Positions 10,829-20,790 of a stretch of DNA of 64,000 nucleotides are shown in pieces (positions within the stretch are counted from its first letter, which is position 1; every line of letters begins with the position of its first letter). Below the pieces are notes generated by a model that searched no databases, had not been told where the DNA came from, and worked only from the letters and a program-made list of their open reading frames with translations. The position numbers and the translations under genes are program-made. The DNA comes from Diaprepes abbreviatus (taxonomy: Eukaryota > Arthropoda > Insecta > Coleoptera > Curculionidae), in the NCBI GenBank assembly GCA_034092305.1, contig JASJET010000265.1:406501-470500 (forward strand), written 5' to 3'.

Positions 10829-11801
10829 GCAGTCGGTACAAACCATCATCTCGCCTTTGCATCGTATAAAGCTGAATTTATAATCAAAACACAGCAAATA
10901 AGACGACAAAGGCGACATCTCGATGGTCCACTTGATAATACAAGAACCACACAGATTAACAAAGTTTGTAAAATAACCGTCATATGATGGCGCGACGGTG
11001 AATTAAAACAGAAATATGTAAAATCGAGTACACGAAACGCGCTGCCCAAAGGATAGGAGTCGCATTTTTCGGTACTGGCAAGCAAGCCTACCGCCTATTT
11101 AAGCAGCCAAAGCCACGTGCCGCACCAAACGACCCCACCATGAGAGCATCGTTTAGCGTGTTTAAAAGCCAAACAAGTAAATAAATATGTAGATAAGTTT
11201 TCGTCCGTGTAATTTAAAATAAAATAGAATAAAATATTGGCGAAGCGGACGTGAAAATTTGTCAATCTACATGATTCTCGTATTAGGACGAAACAGCGCT
11301 GTCGCCATCTGTCGGACCCCGAGTTTTTCCATATTTTGGAGTGCTCCGCACTTTTTAATACGAGAATCATGTAGATTGACAAATTTTCACGTCCGCTTCG
11401 CCAATATTTTATTCTATTTTATTTTAAATTAAACGGACAAAAACTTATCTACATATTTATTTACTTGTTTGGCTTTTAAACACGCTAAACATGGTGGGAT
11501 CGTTTGGTGCGGCACGTGGCTTTGGCTGCTAAAATAGGCGGTAGGCTTGTTTGCCAGTACCAAAAAATGCGACCCCTATCCTTTGGGCAGCGCGTTTCGT
11601 GTACTCGATTTTACATATTTCTGTTTTAATTCACCGTCGCGCCACCATATGACGGTTTTTACAAACTTTGTTAATCTGTGTGGTTCTTGTATTATCAAGT
11701 GGACCATCGAGATGTCGCCTTTGTCGTCTTATTTGCTGTGTTTTGATTATAAATTCAGCTTTATACAATGCAAAGGCGAGATGATGGTTTGTACCGACTG
11801 C

Positions 11802-11849
11802 GGTAGCCTGACGAGTCCCATATTAGGACGAAACAGCACTGTCGGCATC
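11802..11849 (+). ncRNA. Type I hammerhead ribozyme with weakened stem I (family B)
   Basis: Core CUGACGA, stem II GUCC/GGAC and GAAA are intact and stem III is ACAG-CA-CUGU. Stem I pairs GGUAGC with GGCAUC and has two mismatches, so activity may be reduced. Confidence 0.85.
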
Positions 11850-11993
11850 TGTCGGACCCGGAGTTTTTCCATATTTTGGAGTGCTCCGCACTTTTTAATA
11901 CGAGAATCATGTAGATTGACAAATTTTCACGTCCGCTTCGCCAATATTCTATTCTATTTTATTTTAAATTACACGGACAAAAACTTATCTACA

Positions 11994-11998
<5 letters not shown>

Positions 11999-12058
<60 letters not shown>
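11999..12058. repeat. (TA)n microsatellite
   Basis: Right border of the family B cluster; joins within the unit at ACATATTTAT. Confidence 0.97.
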
Positions 12059-12061
<3 letters not shown>

Positions 12062-13339
12062 GTAACATAGGGGAATCCATATCAGATTTCACTCCGCATT
12101 GAGTAATAGTATTTTTTGTTATCTACTATGTCCTCGAAACGGTATGCAAAATTTTAAGCGGTACTCGTTTGCCTCAAATTCACATGCATTTTATACAAAT
12201 TTAGTTCTCCTTTCTTCTGTAAGTGGCACTTTAATCACATATATATCTACACATTTTATTTGTAAGCGAATTCCGATATTTGGCAACGTTGTAGAATGTG
12301 GAATAATATTTATATATTTGAAGGGAAATTATATCGGATGCGATTACGTAGTTGGTGGGCAATTTGAATTTATTGGTATAATAAACTTTTTAGATTTATT
12401 ACACGAATATTTATTTAAAAAGTATTGTTACAGCATTATATTTATCGGTATTACGGAAAAACAATACTCTCGGCCGGTCTGACAAGGTAATGATTTTAAA
12501 GTGTTGCCAGGCGATATAGGAAAAACAGATTGGAATATTTAAGTAAAAGACTGGTGGATCAAGAAGACACATGTAAAGATATTTTTAATATTTACTTCCT
12601 TTCGACATATTTCTTGTTTTCAAAATATCATTTCTCTCCACGCCGAAAACTTTTACATTTGCTCCTCTGATCGCCTGCCTTTAATTCTGACTTTGCCAGA
12701 CTTGTATACAAAGACAAATACCTCAAAGAATCAAGCGAATATATTAGAGCCAAATTAATAATAACTGTTTCTAGCTTGGAGTTAATAAGCCACATTTCAT
12801 AATAGCAGACATAATTAACCCTGTCAACATGTTTCAAACTAAAGCTAAGTAGTTTCTTAATAACCATAATATACTTACTAGAATTCGCAAGGTACTTACG
12901 TAAATTATGGATATGTATTATTATTGTGGGAAATTATTACATAATACTTGAAAATTTTTGCAGTAAAATTGAATTTAATTCAATATGTTACTAATAAATT
13001 CTCTAGTTTAGAACTTAAACGATATTATGAGTGTTATGTATGTATGAATATGGAGATAAAGGTGAATGATCTATTGTGCTGACTTTCATTGTCTCCAGGG
13101 ATGCCTCGCCGACAATAATATTTCCCTTAGGAAACTTAAAATGTGAGACGGCTTCACAGTAGCTAGATCTTTGTATTCTGTTTGATACGCTCTCAGGTAT
13201 CAAATCCTAGGCTTTTGCCAGGCAATGCGTTCCGAATGAATATGGATAAAGGTTTCGTTCTCTTCCTTGCCAATTCTGCTCTTGCTTCCAGTCTAAATAT
13301 CTTAATTTGCCTTATAAAGTGACGTTTTAAGATCTCTGT
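12059..13339. other. No recognisable gene
   Basis: Holds two modest open frames (12099-12482 plus, 12628-12867 minus) with hydrophobic, low-complexity translations and no motif I recognise. No terminal repeats seen. Confidence 0.45.
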
Positions 13340-14830
13340 TAGAATTCAAAGTTGATTTTTACTTAAGCCGTTTGCTACTGAATTTATTCTCGTCACAGTT
13401 CCACAGAAGTATATCCGCTTCTCTTTCTCTCTTTTTAGTTCTTCTAGTATTGCGCTCTTGCAAATTCCGTAAGAAAGTTCAGGCTCAGCACCAGCTTCAG
13501 CTCCCTTTTTTGTTATTTTGTCTATTTCATTTCCTTCTACTCTAGTACGTCTCAGCATCCACAAGAGACTAACCAGGTTAGTCTTGTCTAGTTCGTTCAG
13601 TTCCTCTAGACATTTTCTATCGTCTTGAAGCTGAATATATCAGCATGTTGATGGCTGCTTAACTAGCTACCATGATGACAAATTTCTGTTTGGAAAATAC
13701 TTGGTGATTTCCATTTTTCTCTGTTAGTTTAGAATCATCTGTATACCATTTAATGAAATTTGTCAATAGTATCTCTGTACCATTCAATTTTTACGACACA
13801 AACCTGTGGTAAAATCTCTCATGAAATTGAAATACCGTTTCATTTCATCTTGGGTATGTCCCAGGTGTACTAGATGAGAGATAAGAGATGAAAGATTCCT
13901 TACTCCCCTCTTTTATTTCAGGTGCTTTCAGGGTAACCTTTACACGACATAATGTAACAATTTTGTAAAGTTGTTTTAGTGAGGGTAACATTGAGACCCA
14001 TCAACTGACACCATTCTTTAGTGAGGTAAAGTCTTCTTTAAACTATGTCAGAGAATATTCTCGAACTTCCCCTTTGCGATTGTGACTAAGTCCTTGGCTT
14101 ACCCATCGGAGGATATGCCGAAGCTAGACAGATGACAGAGGAGCCGATCTATAATTAAACTCCACATAAGGGGTACGATATCCTTTGATGGTGATAACTC
14201 TGTCCCTGGTACTGTGATGTAAAGGAGTTATAACATCTATTTGGAAGTCGTTCCATCTACTCACCTGTCAGCTAGTGCTCTCTTGCCTGCTTCGTTTGCA
14301 ATATTGTTAAAAGCCCCTTCAATATCTAGAAAGGTACATACTCCGGTTTCCTTGTATATCAGTTTATCCTGAATTACATCTGTTAGCTGTACTAGTGCAG
14401 TCTCTGTAGGTTTATCTACTAGGTACGTATGTTGGTGGTGATGTAATTTTACCCGTTCTAGGATACTCGTTAAAGCAGGACAATGAATATTCCATCAACT
14501 CCTGGAGTTTCAAATAGTTAAAAGATGTTAATTGCCCATTTTAAGCAATCGCTACAGCATATGTTTTTAGCCATAGCTATAGCTTTTCTAATAGGTTTAT
14601 TGCAATGTTTTATCATATTATTCGTGGTACTAGATTTGTTAAAGTGAGTGTTGAGTAAGAGCAATGCTCCAGCTTCTTCACTTTCTGTAAAATTGCCGTC
14701 TGCTTTTCCGAATGACTTTATTGTACCAACCTTACTATTCGCGATGACTTTGTGCAGTTCCGCCAACGGCAGGTGTGGATTGAACATTTTCACAGAATTT
14801 TCTGAAGCTGCTCAAGTGGTATACATTGAG
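13340..14830 (-). pseudogene. RNase H-type non-LTR retrotransposon fragment (left copy)
   Basis: Read leftward from 14830: the linker FNPHLPLAELHKVI, KADGNFTESEEAGALLLLN and DCLKWAINIF; motif A near 14300 (FLDIEGAFNNIANEAGKRAL); the YADD region near 14090 decayed; GKFENILSDI and LTKEWCQLMGLNV; then at 13564-13346 the end of an RNase H domain (GNEIDKITKKGAEAGAEPEL). The order linker, RT, RNase H points to an R1/LOA/I-type element. Many stops and frameshifts. The part 14170-14830 belongs to the left arm of the large inverted duplication; the homologous right copy is at 25246-26220. Confidence 0.78.
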
Positions 14831-16230
14831 TAATTATTTAATGCAAAAAATACATATCGAGTGTTGGTGAAAAATTCTATAATTTTCTGTTTAACTTTTA
14901 ATCATTACTGTTGATATACGAAAATTTACAATAATCCCAATCGGACTGAATTTTTCTATACTTTTCTCATATGATCTCTATATTTTTGATATGGATCTGT
15001 ATTTCTGTTTCACTTTTAGGAGCTTAAAGTATTTCCGAATAATTAATATAAAAAGAGTTTCCCCTCATCTTTCCCTAAGTATTTTCCTTGGTAAAAACTT
15101 TTTTATTGTCGAGTAGTCTCGAATAACCCCGAAAGCATAAAAACTTTTCAAATACTTCAACGAAAATACTTGTAAGTTTGTTCCGTTCTTTTTTCTAATT
15201 CCACAAGTCCAATTGGTAAACTTTACGACTAAATTCAGTTATGAATTATAAAAATAAAAAAATATATATATTGAGTAGATAATAGACCCTTTTCTTGTCA
15301 GTACATATAGGATTTCTCTATTTGTGTACTTGACCCCAGAACTAATCACATATTTTACAAAGCAAAGAATTTCGGTAAATCTTTATGGAAGGGACCTAAA
15401 AGAGACCTTGACAAAAGTTATTAAGAGAAGATAAATTATGCCTTTACCACTTTTTAGAGTTAATGTAAAACATTTGTTTCGTAAAATATAATGGAGACTT
15501 GTGTGACCTTTGAAGCTATAAATAAATTGTGTTAGAAAGACTTTTAAGTTAGGAATCATTTATTATAACGATAATTACGAAATTGTATTATATAAACGAA
15601 AATTTTATGGTCAAACAGCCTTAGTTATAAGAATAAATTCCAAAATAACCGTGTGTTTTAGGCATTCGATGGATCAGTTTCCACCTAACCTTTTCCGGAC
15701 CACCGTCCCCTTAAAAAAAATCCAACGCCCTCCTCCCTCATGCCTAATTATAAAATATTTACACTGTTTTTATAAAGTCAGTTTTAATAAAAATTCCACT
15801 CGCTTCACAGAATTTTTATAAACAAAGGATTATTTGATATTATTGGAAACATTACAGAATAAAATATGAATGAAAAATAATAATTTCGAATGTTCAATAA
15901 AGTTCAAGCATAAAGGTGAACTAAAAATAAATTCTTTGATATCATTTTTAATATTGCTGTAGGCAAATTATTGTCACAATAAATAGAAACTTTTCTTGAA
16001 ATCGAAATAAAGCTTGGACATTTACATGAAAACAGGAAACTTTATTGGCTTTAAGAAAATGTAAATGGAAGTAATCAATTTTGTTATAAGTAAATAAAAA
16101 ATTAATAATCCTGAGAGCTGTGAAATATGTTTTTGAGAATAAAATTTCTTTTGAAAATGAAGAGTAAAGCATTTAAAGTAGGTACATAATTACAGATAAC
16201 AACCGTTAAAATTATCCCATCATACACTGG
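14170..16230 (+). repeat. Left arm of a ~2.06-kb inverted duplication
   Basis: The reverse complement of this stretch matches 23806-25868 end to end with a few differences per 100 bases by eye (for example the blocks around 15301-15540 and 24521-24750). It holds 5' LINE sequence at its outer end and about 1.4 kb of unannotated DNA at its inner end. Similarity ends at TACACTG near 16230 and, outward, near 14170. A 74-codon minus frame at 15948-16172 stays open in both arms over its last ~55 codons but matches nothing known to me. Confidence 0.88.
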
Positions 16231-17169
16231 GGCAATTGACATCATCTACAATGATTTTAGAAACAATTTGTAGAAACCTCTTGTTCACTTTCTTCAACCA
16301 TTCTCGATATTTTAAATCTCGTATTAAATAATTAATTTTATTTTCTTTTTTTTTTTAAAGAGATGCCTAGAATCTTTCTGTCTGATTTGTTCTCTATAAG
16401 TTAAGAATATTTTTGGTAAACACCAATTTTTATATATTAAAAAGTGCGGATTTTGGTATAAGTGCTAAATTTTCTATCTTAGCATATGCTCTTCAAGTTA
16501 ATCATAATATTTTATCATTTTTCAACTTTTTGTTTGTCTTTTTTTTTTGTTCAGGTATATGTATACGTTTCTGTTTATTTATCTTGAAGAGTTATTGCCT
16601 GTTTTAAATCATTTTCGCTTGTCACGTACTTAGTTTTAGTACAATTCGTATCTAACTCTGTACTGCATATGTCATTAACTACATGTTTTAGTTCGTTGTT
16701 TCCCGAATATAATTACGTTAATGCTAAAACAGCTTTATGTCTCATCCGTTCACCTCATTATGTCTTTCAAGTGCGACTGAAGCATTTAAATTTGAAGTGT
16801 TGCTTCTTTGTATATGCTGTATTCATTTATTTCTTATCTAGCCGTCCATTCTTCTGAGCCCGTTCTATGACTCATAGTTCAACTCTAACCAAAGCTTGGT
16901 TAAGGTCAATAAAGGTTATCCAGATTAGGATGGTACGCAGTGCAGTATTCAATTGAGGTTTTTACTTTTTCAAAATGTTGAGAAATTAATAATATATATT
17001 TTAAAATTTTTCATCGTATTGTTGATGCAACAACAATAGTTTCTTTTTCTTCTTGGGAATAAGGTTCTCTTATAAAAATTTAATAGTTACCATAAAAAAT
17101 GGAAATTCACTATCGAAATTGAACAAAACAACAAAATAAATTTGTCAGATATAACTTCACACAAAATAA
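16231..17169. other. No recognisable gene
   Basis: AT-rich; short frames with no family match. Innermost boundary region of the inverted duplication. Confidence 0.45.
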
Positions 17170-17644
17170 AAAATTGTATAAAAACACAATCGTATCCCAA
17201 AAAAAGTCTGTCATTATAGGGTTAGCTGACCGCACAGTGCAATTATCGGATCCTGAATTTAAGAAGGAATCAATAACAAAGGCCATAGACGCACTAATAA
17301 AAAACAATTATTCTCAAAATGTAGTCAACTCTGTTTTTAAAACGCGAATACACAAATTCTATAACAAAATTCAACACGAAGGGAAAAAAACGATGTAGTC
17401 CAGAAATAAACTTATTTAACACTGCCGTACATAAACGGGTTATCAGGACAATTAAAAAGTATGCTTTCGAAACACAACATTTCAGTCGCACACAAGGGAT
17501 ACAATTGTTTGAATTCATTGCTCACAAAACTAAAGACTAAAAAAGATGAAAAGACTCATGTTGTATACGAAATTTCATGCATCAACTGCAATGGAGTTTA
17601 CATAGGACAAACAAGCCAGCATCTACAAAACCGCCATATAACCT

Positions 17645-17950
17645 CTGTATATATGGTAGACTTAAATATGTTTTTCTGTTTATCTTTCATTTCTTGTGGA
17701 TTGCTTTTTTTTGGATAAAATATGTTGCTTTCTTGAATTAAATAATGTGTTAATAAGTTTTGATGGACAACTATTTTTTAAAAGTATTTATTTTGGTTTT
17801 TTTATTGCTGTGTTCATATATAGAGGATCGCCGAGTTCTATAGTATGGTCTGCCAAACCAACCACAACAGATTTTTGTTGGGGTACGGGATGCTGTGAAA
17901 AATAATTTAGGGATCTGCCAGACCAGGTTTATTTTGTACACCACTCAGTG
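17645..17950 (-). pseudogene. Penelope-like fragment nested in another PLE
   Basis: The minus strand reads TEWCTK, stop, TWSGRSLNYFSQHPVPQQKS and VVVGLADHTIELGDP, the thumb region of a PLE, in the opposite orientation to its host copy. Only about 100 codons remain. Confidence 0.8.
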
Positions 17951-18385
17951 CAGGGGCGGATTCAGACTCTCCCTTTGGAGGGGGGGGGGGCGTTGATATC
18001 ACAAAAGTACAGTATGGCAATCGAAAGCAAGTTGTCGGCGGGAGGAGAAACGCTAGCAACATTCCCATTTCTAGTGTAAAAGTCAGGGTCGTCTATTTTT
18101 ATGAATTCAAAGCTGTTGAGGGGGGTGATCGCAAGAAAAAACAAGTTATCGACGGGGGAGTGGAAGACAGCAGCATGCACATTCCTAGTGCAAGAGCCAG
18201 AATCGGGTCTATTTTCCTAAACTCAAAGCTCTTGGGAGAGGGGGGCGATCGCAAGAAAAAACAAGTTGTCGAGGGTGGAGTGAAAGGCAACAGTATACAC
18301 ATTCCTAGTGTAAGAGGCACAATCGGATGAATTTTCCTGCACTCTAAGCTCCCACCGCCCCCCCCCCCCCTAGATCTGCGCCTGC
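17951..18385. mobile_element. Non-autonomous TIR element with ~124-bp internal repeats
   Basis: Starts CAGGGGCGGATTCAG and ends, on the other strand, CAGGCGCAGATCTAG, the same ends as the 2-kb element at 55654-57703. Inside are three tandem ~124-bp units, each with GATCGCAAGAAAAAACAAG or a close variant, an ACATTCCTAGTG box and a G- or C-homopolymer. No target duplication is visible, probably because the flank was rearranged. No coding capacity. Confidence 0.75.
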
Positions 18386-18659
18386 TACGGTCACATAAGT
18401 ATGATAAGAAAAACCAAACAGCTCTTACTAAACATGAAGCCCAACGTAGTCATAATTTTAATTATGAAAAAACAAAAATCCTAAAGATTGAGCCTCACAA
18501 AAAGAAACGTGAAATCTACGATCGAAATAAAAAAAAACATTCTATAAATGACAAAAAAATCATAAACTTACTTAATAAAATTTATTTTAACGTATTGTAA
18601 AAAATTAATAATCTATTATATAATTTACTTTTAAAAATTAATTAAAACCCTAACCTCAA

Positions 18660-18661
<2 letters not shown>

Positions 18662-18726
<65 letters not shown>
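18662..18726. repeat. (TA)n microsatellite
   Basis: TA run just past the end of the PLE endonuclease frame. Confidence 0.97.
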
Positions 18727-18728
<2 letters not shown>

Positions 18729-18854
18729 CTAGTAACAATTTTAATTTGTTTATTGACTAAAACGTGTTGTGTGCCCTGTTAATTTGAATGTAATTTGTGA
18801 CGTAAACTTTTTAACGGAAGATTATTTTAAATATTGCTTTTTACCGCTACATTT

Positions 18855-18886
18855 CTTGAAAAAGACACAAATCGTGTCGAAACGTC
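18855..18886 (+). ncRNA. Hammerhead-like motif of PLE terminus
   Basis: CTTGAAAA, a perfect 5-bp stem II (GACAC with GTGTC), then GAAACGTC. The stem, GAAA box and GUC triplet are sound; the CUGANGA box carries changes. Lies between two (TA)n tracts. Confidence 0.62.
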
Positions 18887-18994
18887 GAATATATGATTTA
18901 GACAAAAAGATTATCTTTTTTTTAAAAAAAGAACCTTATGCCCAAAAACAAAAACAAACAATATAGAAAAAAAGGGTTCCGAAAATAAAATTAA

Positions 18995-18998
<4 letters not shown>

Positions 18999-19067
<69 letters not shown>
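18999..19067. repeat. (TA)n microsatellite
   Basis: Left border of the family D cluster. Confidence 0.97.
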
Positions 19068-19070
<3 letters not shown>

Positions 19071-19726
19071 CTAAAATACGAACAGTAAATGCGAACTTCT
19101 CTCCATCTTATCCTTTCTGTGTTAGAGGTTGCACAGTTAGAACAAATTGTTATAAAACGCAATTTATCCTATTCCACCACCATCGAGATGATGGCCTACC
19201 TGTACCACCATACCGAGAAGAAAGTTAAAACTTACCCTCCCCGCCACAGTGATACGGCAGAGATACTTGTTTCGTCTCTACTAGACTCATCAGGGTACCG
19301 ACATGCACCTGGCTGTGCAACGGACAGATCGGAAGGAAGCACGCAAATACTGAACGCGGCTTCGCCGACCTCCAGCCGGATGGCGTATATATGTTTATGT
19401 AGCTTTCACGGATTCCTCCACGTAAGATGCAATAGCAGTGGATACATCCACATTATGCCGTTGTAGTGCTGAAATCACATTCAGCAAACGTACAACTATA
19501 TGCAGCTCCGTGTATAGAATGAACTAAAATACGAACAGTAAATGCGACTCCCGCCGGATGGAGAGAAGTTCGCATTTACTGTTCGTATTTTAGTTCATTC
19601 TATACACGGAGCTGCATATAGTTGTACTTTTGCTGAATGTGATTTCAGCACTACAACGACATAATGTGGATGTATCCACTGCTATTGCATCTCACACGGA
19701 GGAATCCGTGAAAGCTACATAAACAT
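19068..19726. repeat. Retrozyme-like family D cluster, head-to-head
   Basis: A minus-oriented unit of about 453 bp (GAACTAAAATACGAACAG recurs at 19068 and 19521), a start of a second unit, then an abrupt inversion near 19556 and a partial plus-oriented unit to 19726. A single solo copy of the same family is at 34826-35294. Both borders run into (TA)n. The sequence is unrelated to family B but the layout is the same. Confidence 0.85.
19251..19299 (-). ncRNA. Hammerhead-type motif (family D)
   Basis: Minus strand: GGTACC, then the exact core CTGATGA, stem II GTCT/AGAC with a 5-nt loop and GAAAC. A possible 3' half of stem I is GTATC (pairs with GGTAC, one G-U). The expected GUC before it reads GCC, so the cleavage site looks lost or lies elsewhere. 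Confidence 0.68.
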
Positions 19727-19731
19727 ATGTA

Positions 19732-19806
<75 letters not shown>
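19727..19806. repeat. (TA)n microsatellite
   Basis: Right border of the family D cluster; begins with a few ATATGTAT variants. Confidence 0.97.
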
Positions 19807-19810
<4 letters not shown>

Positions 19811-19889
19811 CAGTCAGACTTAATCTATTAAGTATGAACTGAGTATTAAGGCGTAATTATCACTATAGATGTTGTTTAGTATTATATTG

Positions 19890-20129
19890 TCATACGAACT
19901 GGAAATGTCTTTTTTGTTTTATTCTTTTGCGAAACTGAAACCTTTTAACCAATACACCCTTAGGCCAACAGAATGGAGAATACAGAATGTCCGCTTCGAC
20001 CCCATAGGATCCATTTTTATCTTTTAAATCTAATTCAGTGACTTCAAACTTATATCCCGGTGAACACTTTTCGAGATACAATTGATGTCGACCGTCGACT
20101 CGGACTAACATCTTCCAACATATAGACAA
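19890..20129 (-). CDS. Unrecognised open frame
   Basis: The minus strand encodes about 80 residues (WKMLVRVDGRHQLYLEKC, YKFEVTELDLKDKNGSYGVE, PFCWPKGVLVKRF) with an evenly mixed composition more protein-like than its surroundings. The frame extends upstream of the methionine to about 20195. I do not recognise it; a degraded ORF of a retrotransposon is the likeliest source. A second minus frame lies at 20299-20562, also unrecognised. Confidence 0.3.
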   Translation of the reverse strand: MSICWKMLVRVDGRHQLYLEKCSPGYKFEVTELDLKDKNGSYGVEADILYSPFCWPKGVLVKRFQFRKRIKQKRHFQFV

Positions 20130-20790
20130 AGACAGCGATCTAAATCCACTATCGGTTTCGATACCGGAATCAGCAGGAATTTTTTTCTCATCACAAAATT
20201 TTTATTTCACCTTGTAACATTATTATTTGGCTCGGAAGGGTTTTTCATTCTTGTTGTTTAGGTTTATGGGATAAACATTTCTATCATTAACCACCGTTTC
20301 AACCCAATGATGGGTGAATTGAGTGAAACATTATGTTGGTTTTCGGCAGGGCAATAATTAATTCGGTATTAGCTTTCTTTAGGTCAATATTCCTTGCCGT
20401 AGGGAAGCCGGTTCTCTTAACAGCGGATCGGTTTTCTACTTTTTTACCGCTTATATATTTTTTAAAGCTGTGTGCTTTAGATAACTTATGATATAGTTTC
20501 CATTTGCTTGCAACCATAAGGAAAATTTCACAATACTCATTCTTTATTATGAAAAACCTCATAAAACATTAAATAGTAAAAGAATTTAAAATAAATTTGA
20601 CATTGGTGGAACGTTACTAGGCAAAGCAAGAGGAAGATATTTTTTCCAGTATAAAAACACTTATTTGTCAAATGAACTAAACCCATATTTCGTCAATCAA
20701 GAAAGAGTCAAATAGCTTCAGGAAAATACATGACACTGATACTATAAAAATATATTTTTTTATTATTCCCAGCAATGTCATTTATATGTA

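Larger units (their letters stand above)
10668..11998. repeat. Retrozyme-like family B cluster, head-to-head
   Basis: One full ~548-bp unit plus part of a second lie in minus orientation (10668 to about 11284), then the sequence flips and a part plus a full unit follow in plus orientation to 11998. The flip joins CTCGTATTA to GGACGAAACAGCG, so the first plus unit starts inside the ribozyme and lacks CTGACGAGTCC. Each complete unit carries a hammerhead. The frames of about 80 and 118 codons that overlap the unit are conserved between copies but are not recognised as any protein. Both ends run straight into (TA)n. Confidence 0.88.
17170..18600 (+). pseudogene. Penelope-like element interrupted by nested insertions
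   Basis: The plus frame begins in the RT thumb with SVIIGLADRTVQLSDPEF, continues to KFYNKI, shifts frame between 17398 and 17461, and resumes with LSKHNISVAHKGYNCLN and the GIY-YIG start CINCNGVYIGQTSQHLQNR at about 17630. The rest of the endonuclease reappears at 18385-18600: HKYDKKNQTALTKHEAQ, then a lysine-rich helix and NDKKIINLLNKIYFNVL. The 750 bp between them are foreign (a minus PLE piece and a TIR element). Followed by (TA)n and a hammerhead-like motif, as in other PLEs. Confidence 0.85.

Noticed and set aside
11285..11332. Further ribozyme copy at the inversion of the family B cluster
   Set aside because: It begins within stem II and lacks CUGACGA, so it cannot fold as a hammerhead on its own.
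15948..16172. 74-codon minus frame, open also in the mirrored arm at 23880-24100
   Set aside because: Changes between the arms are mostly non-synonymous and no domain is recognisable; survival is expected for a recent duplication.
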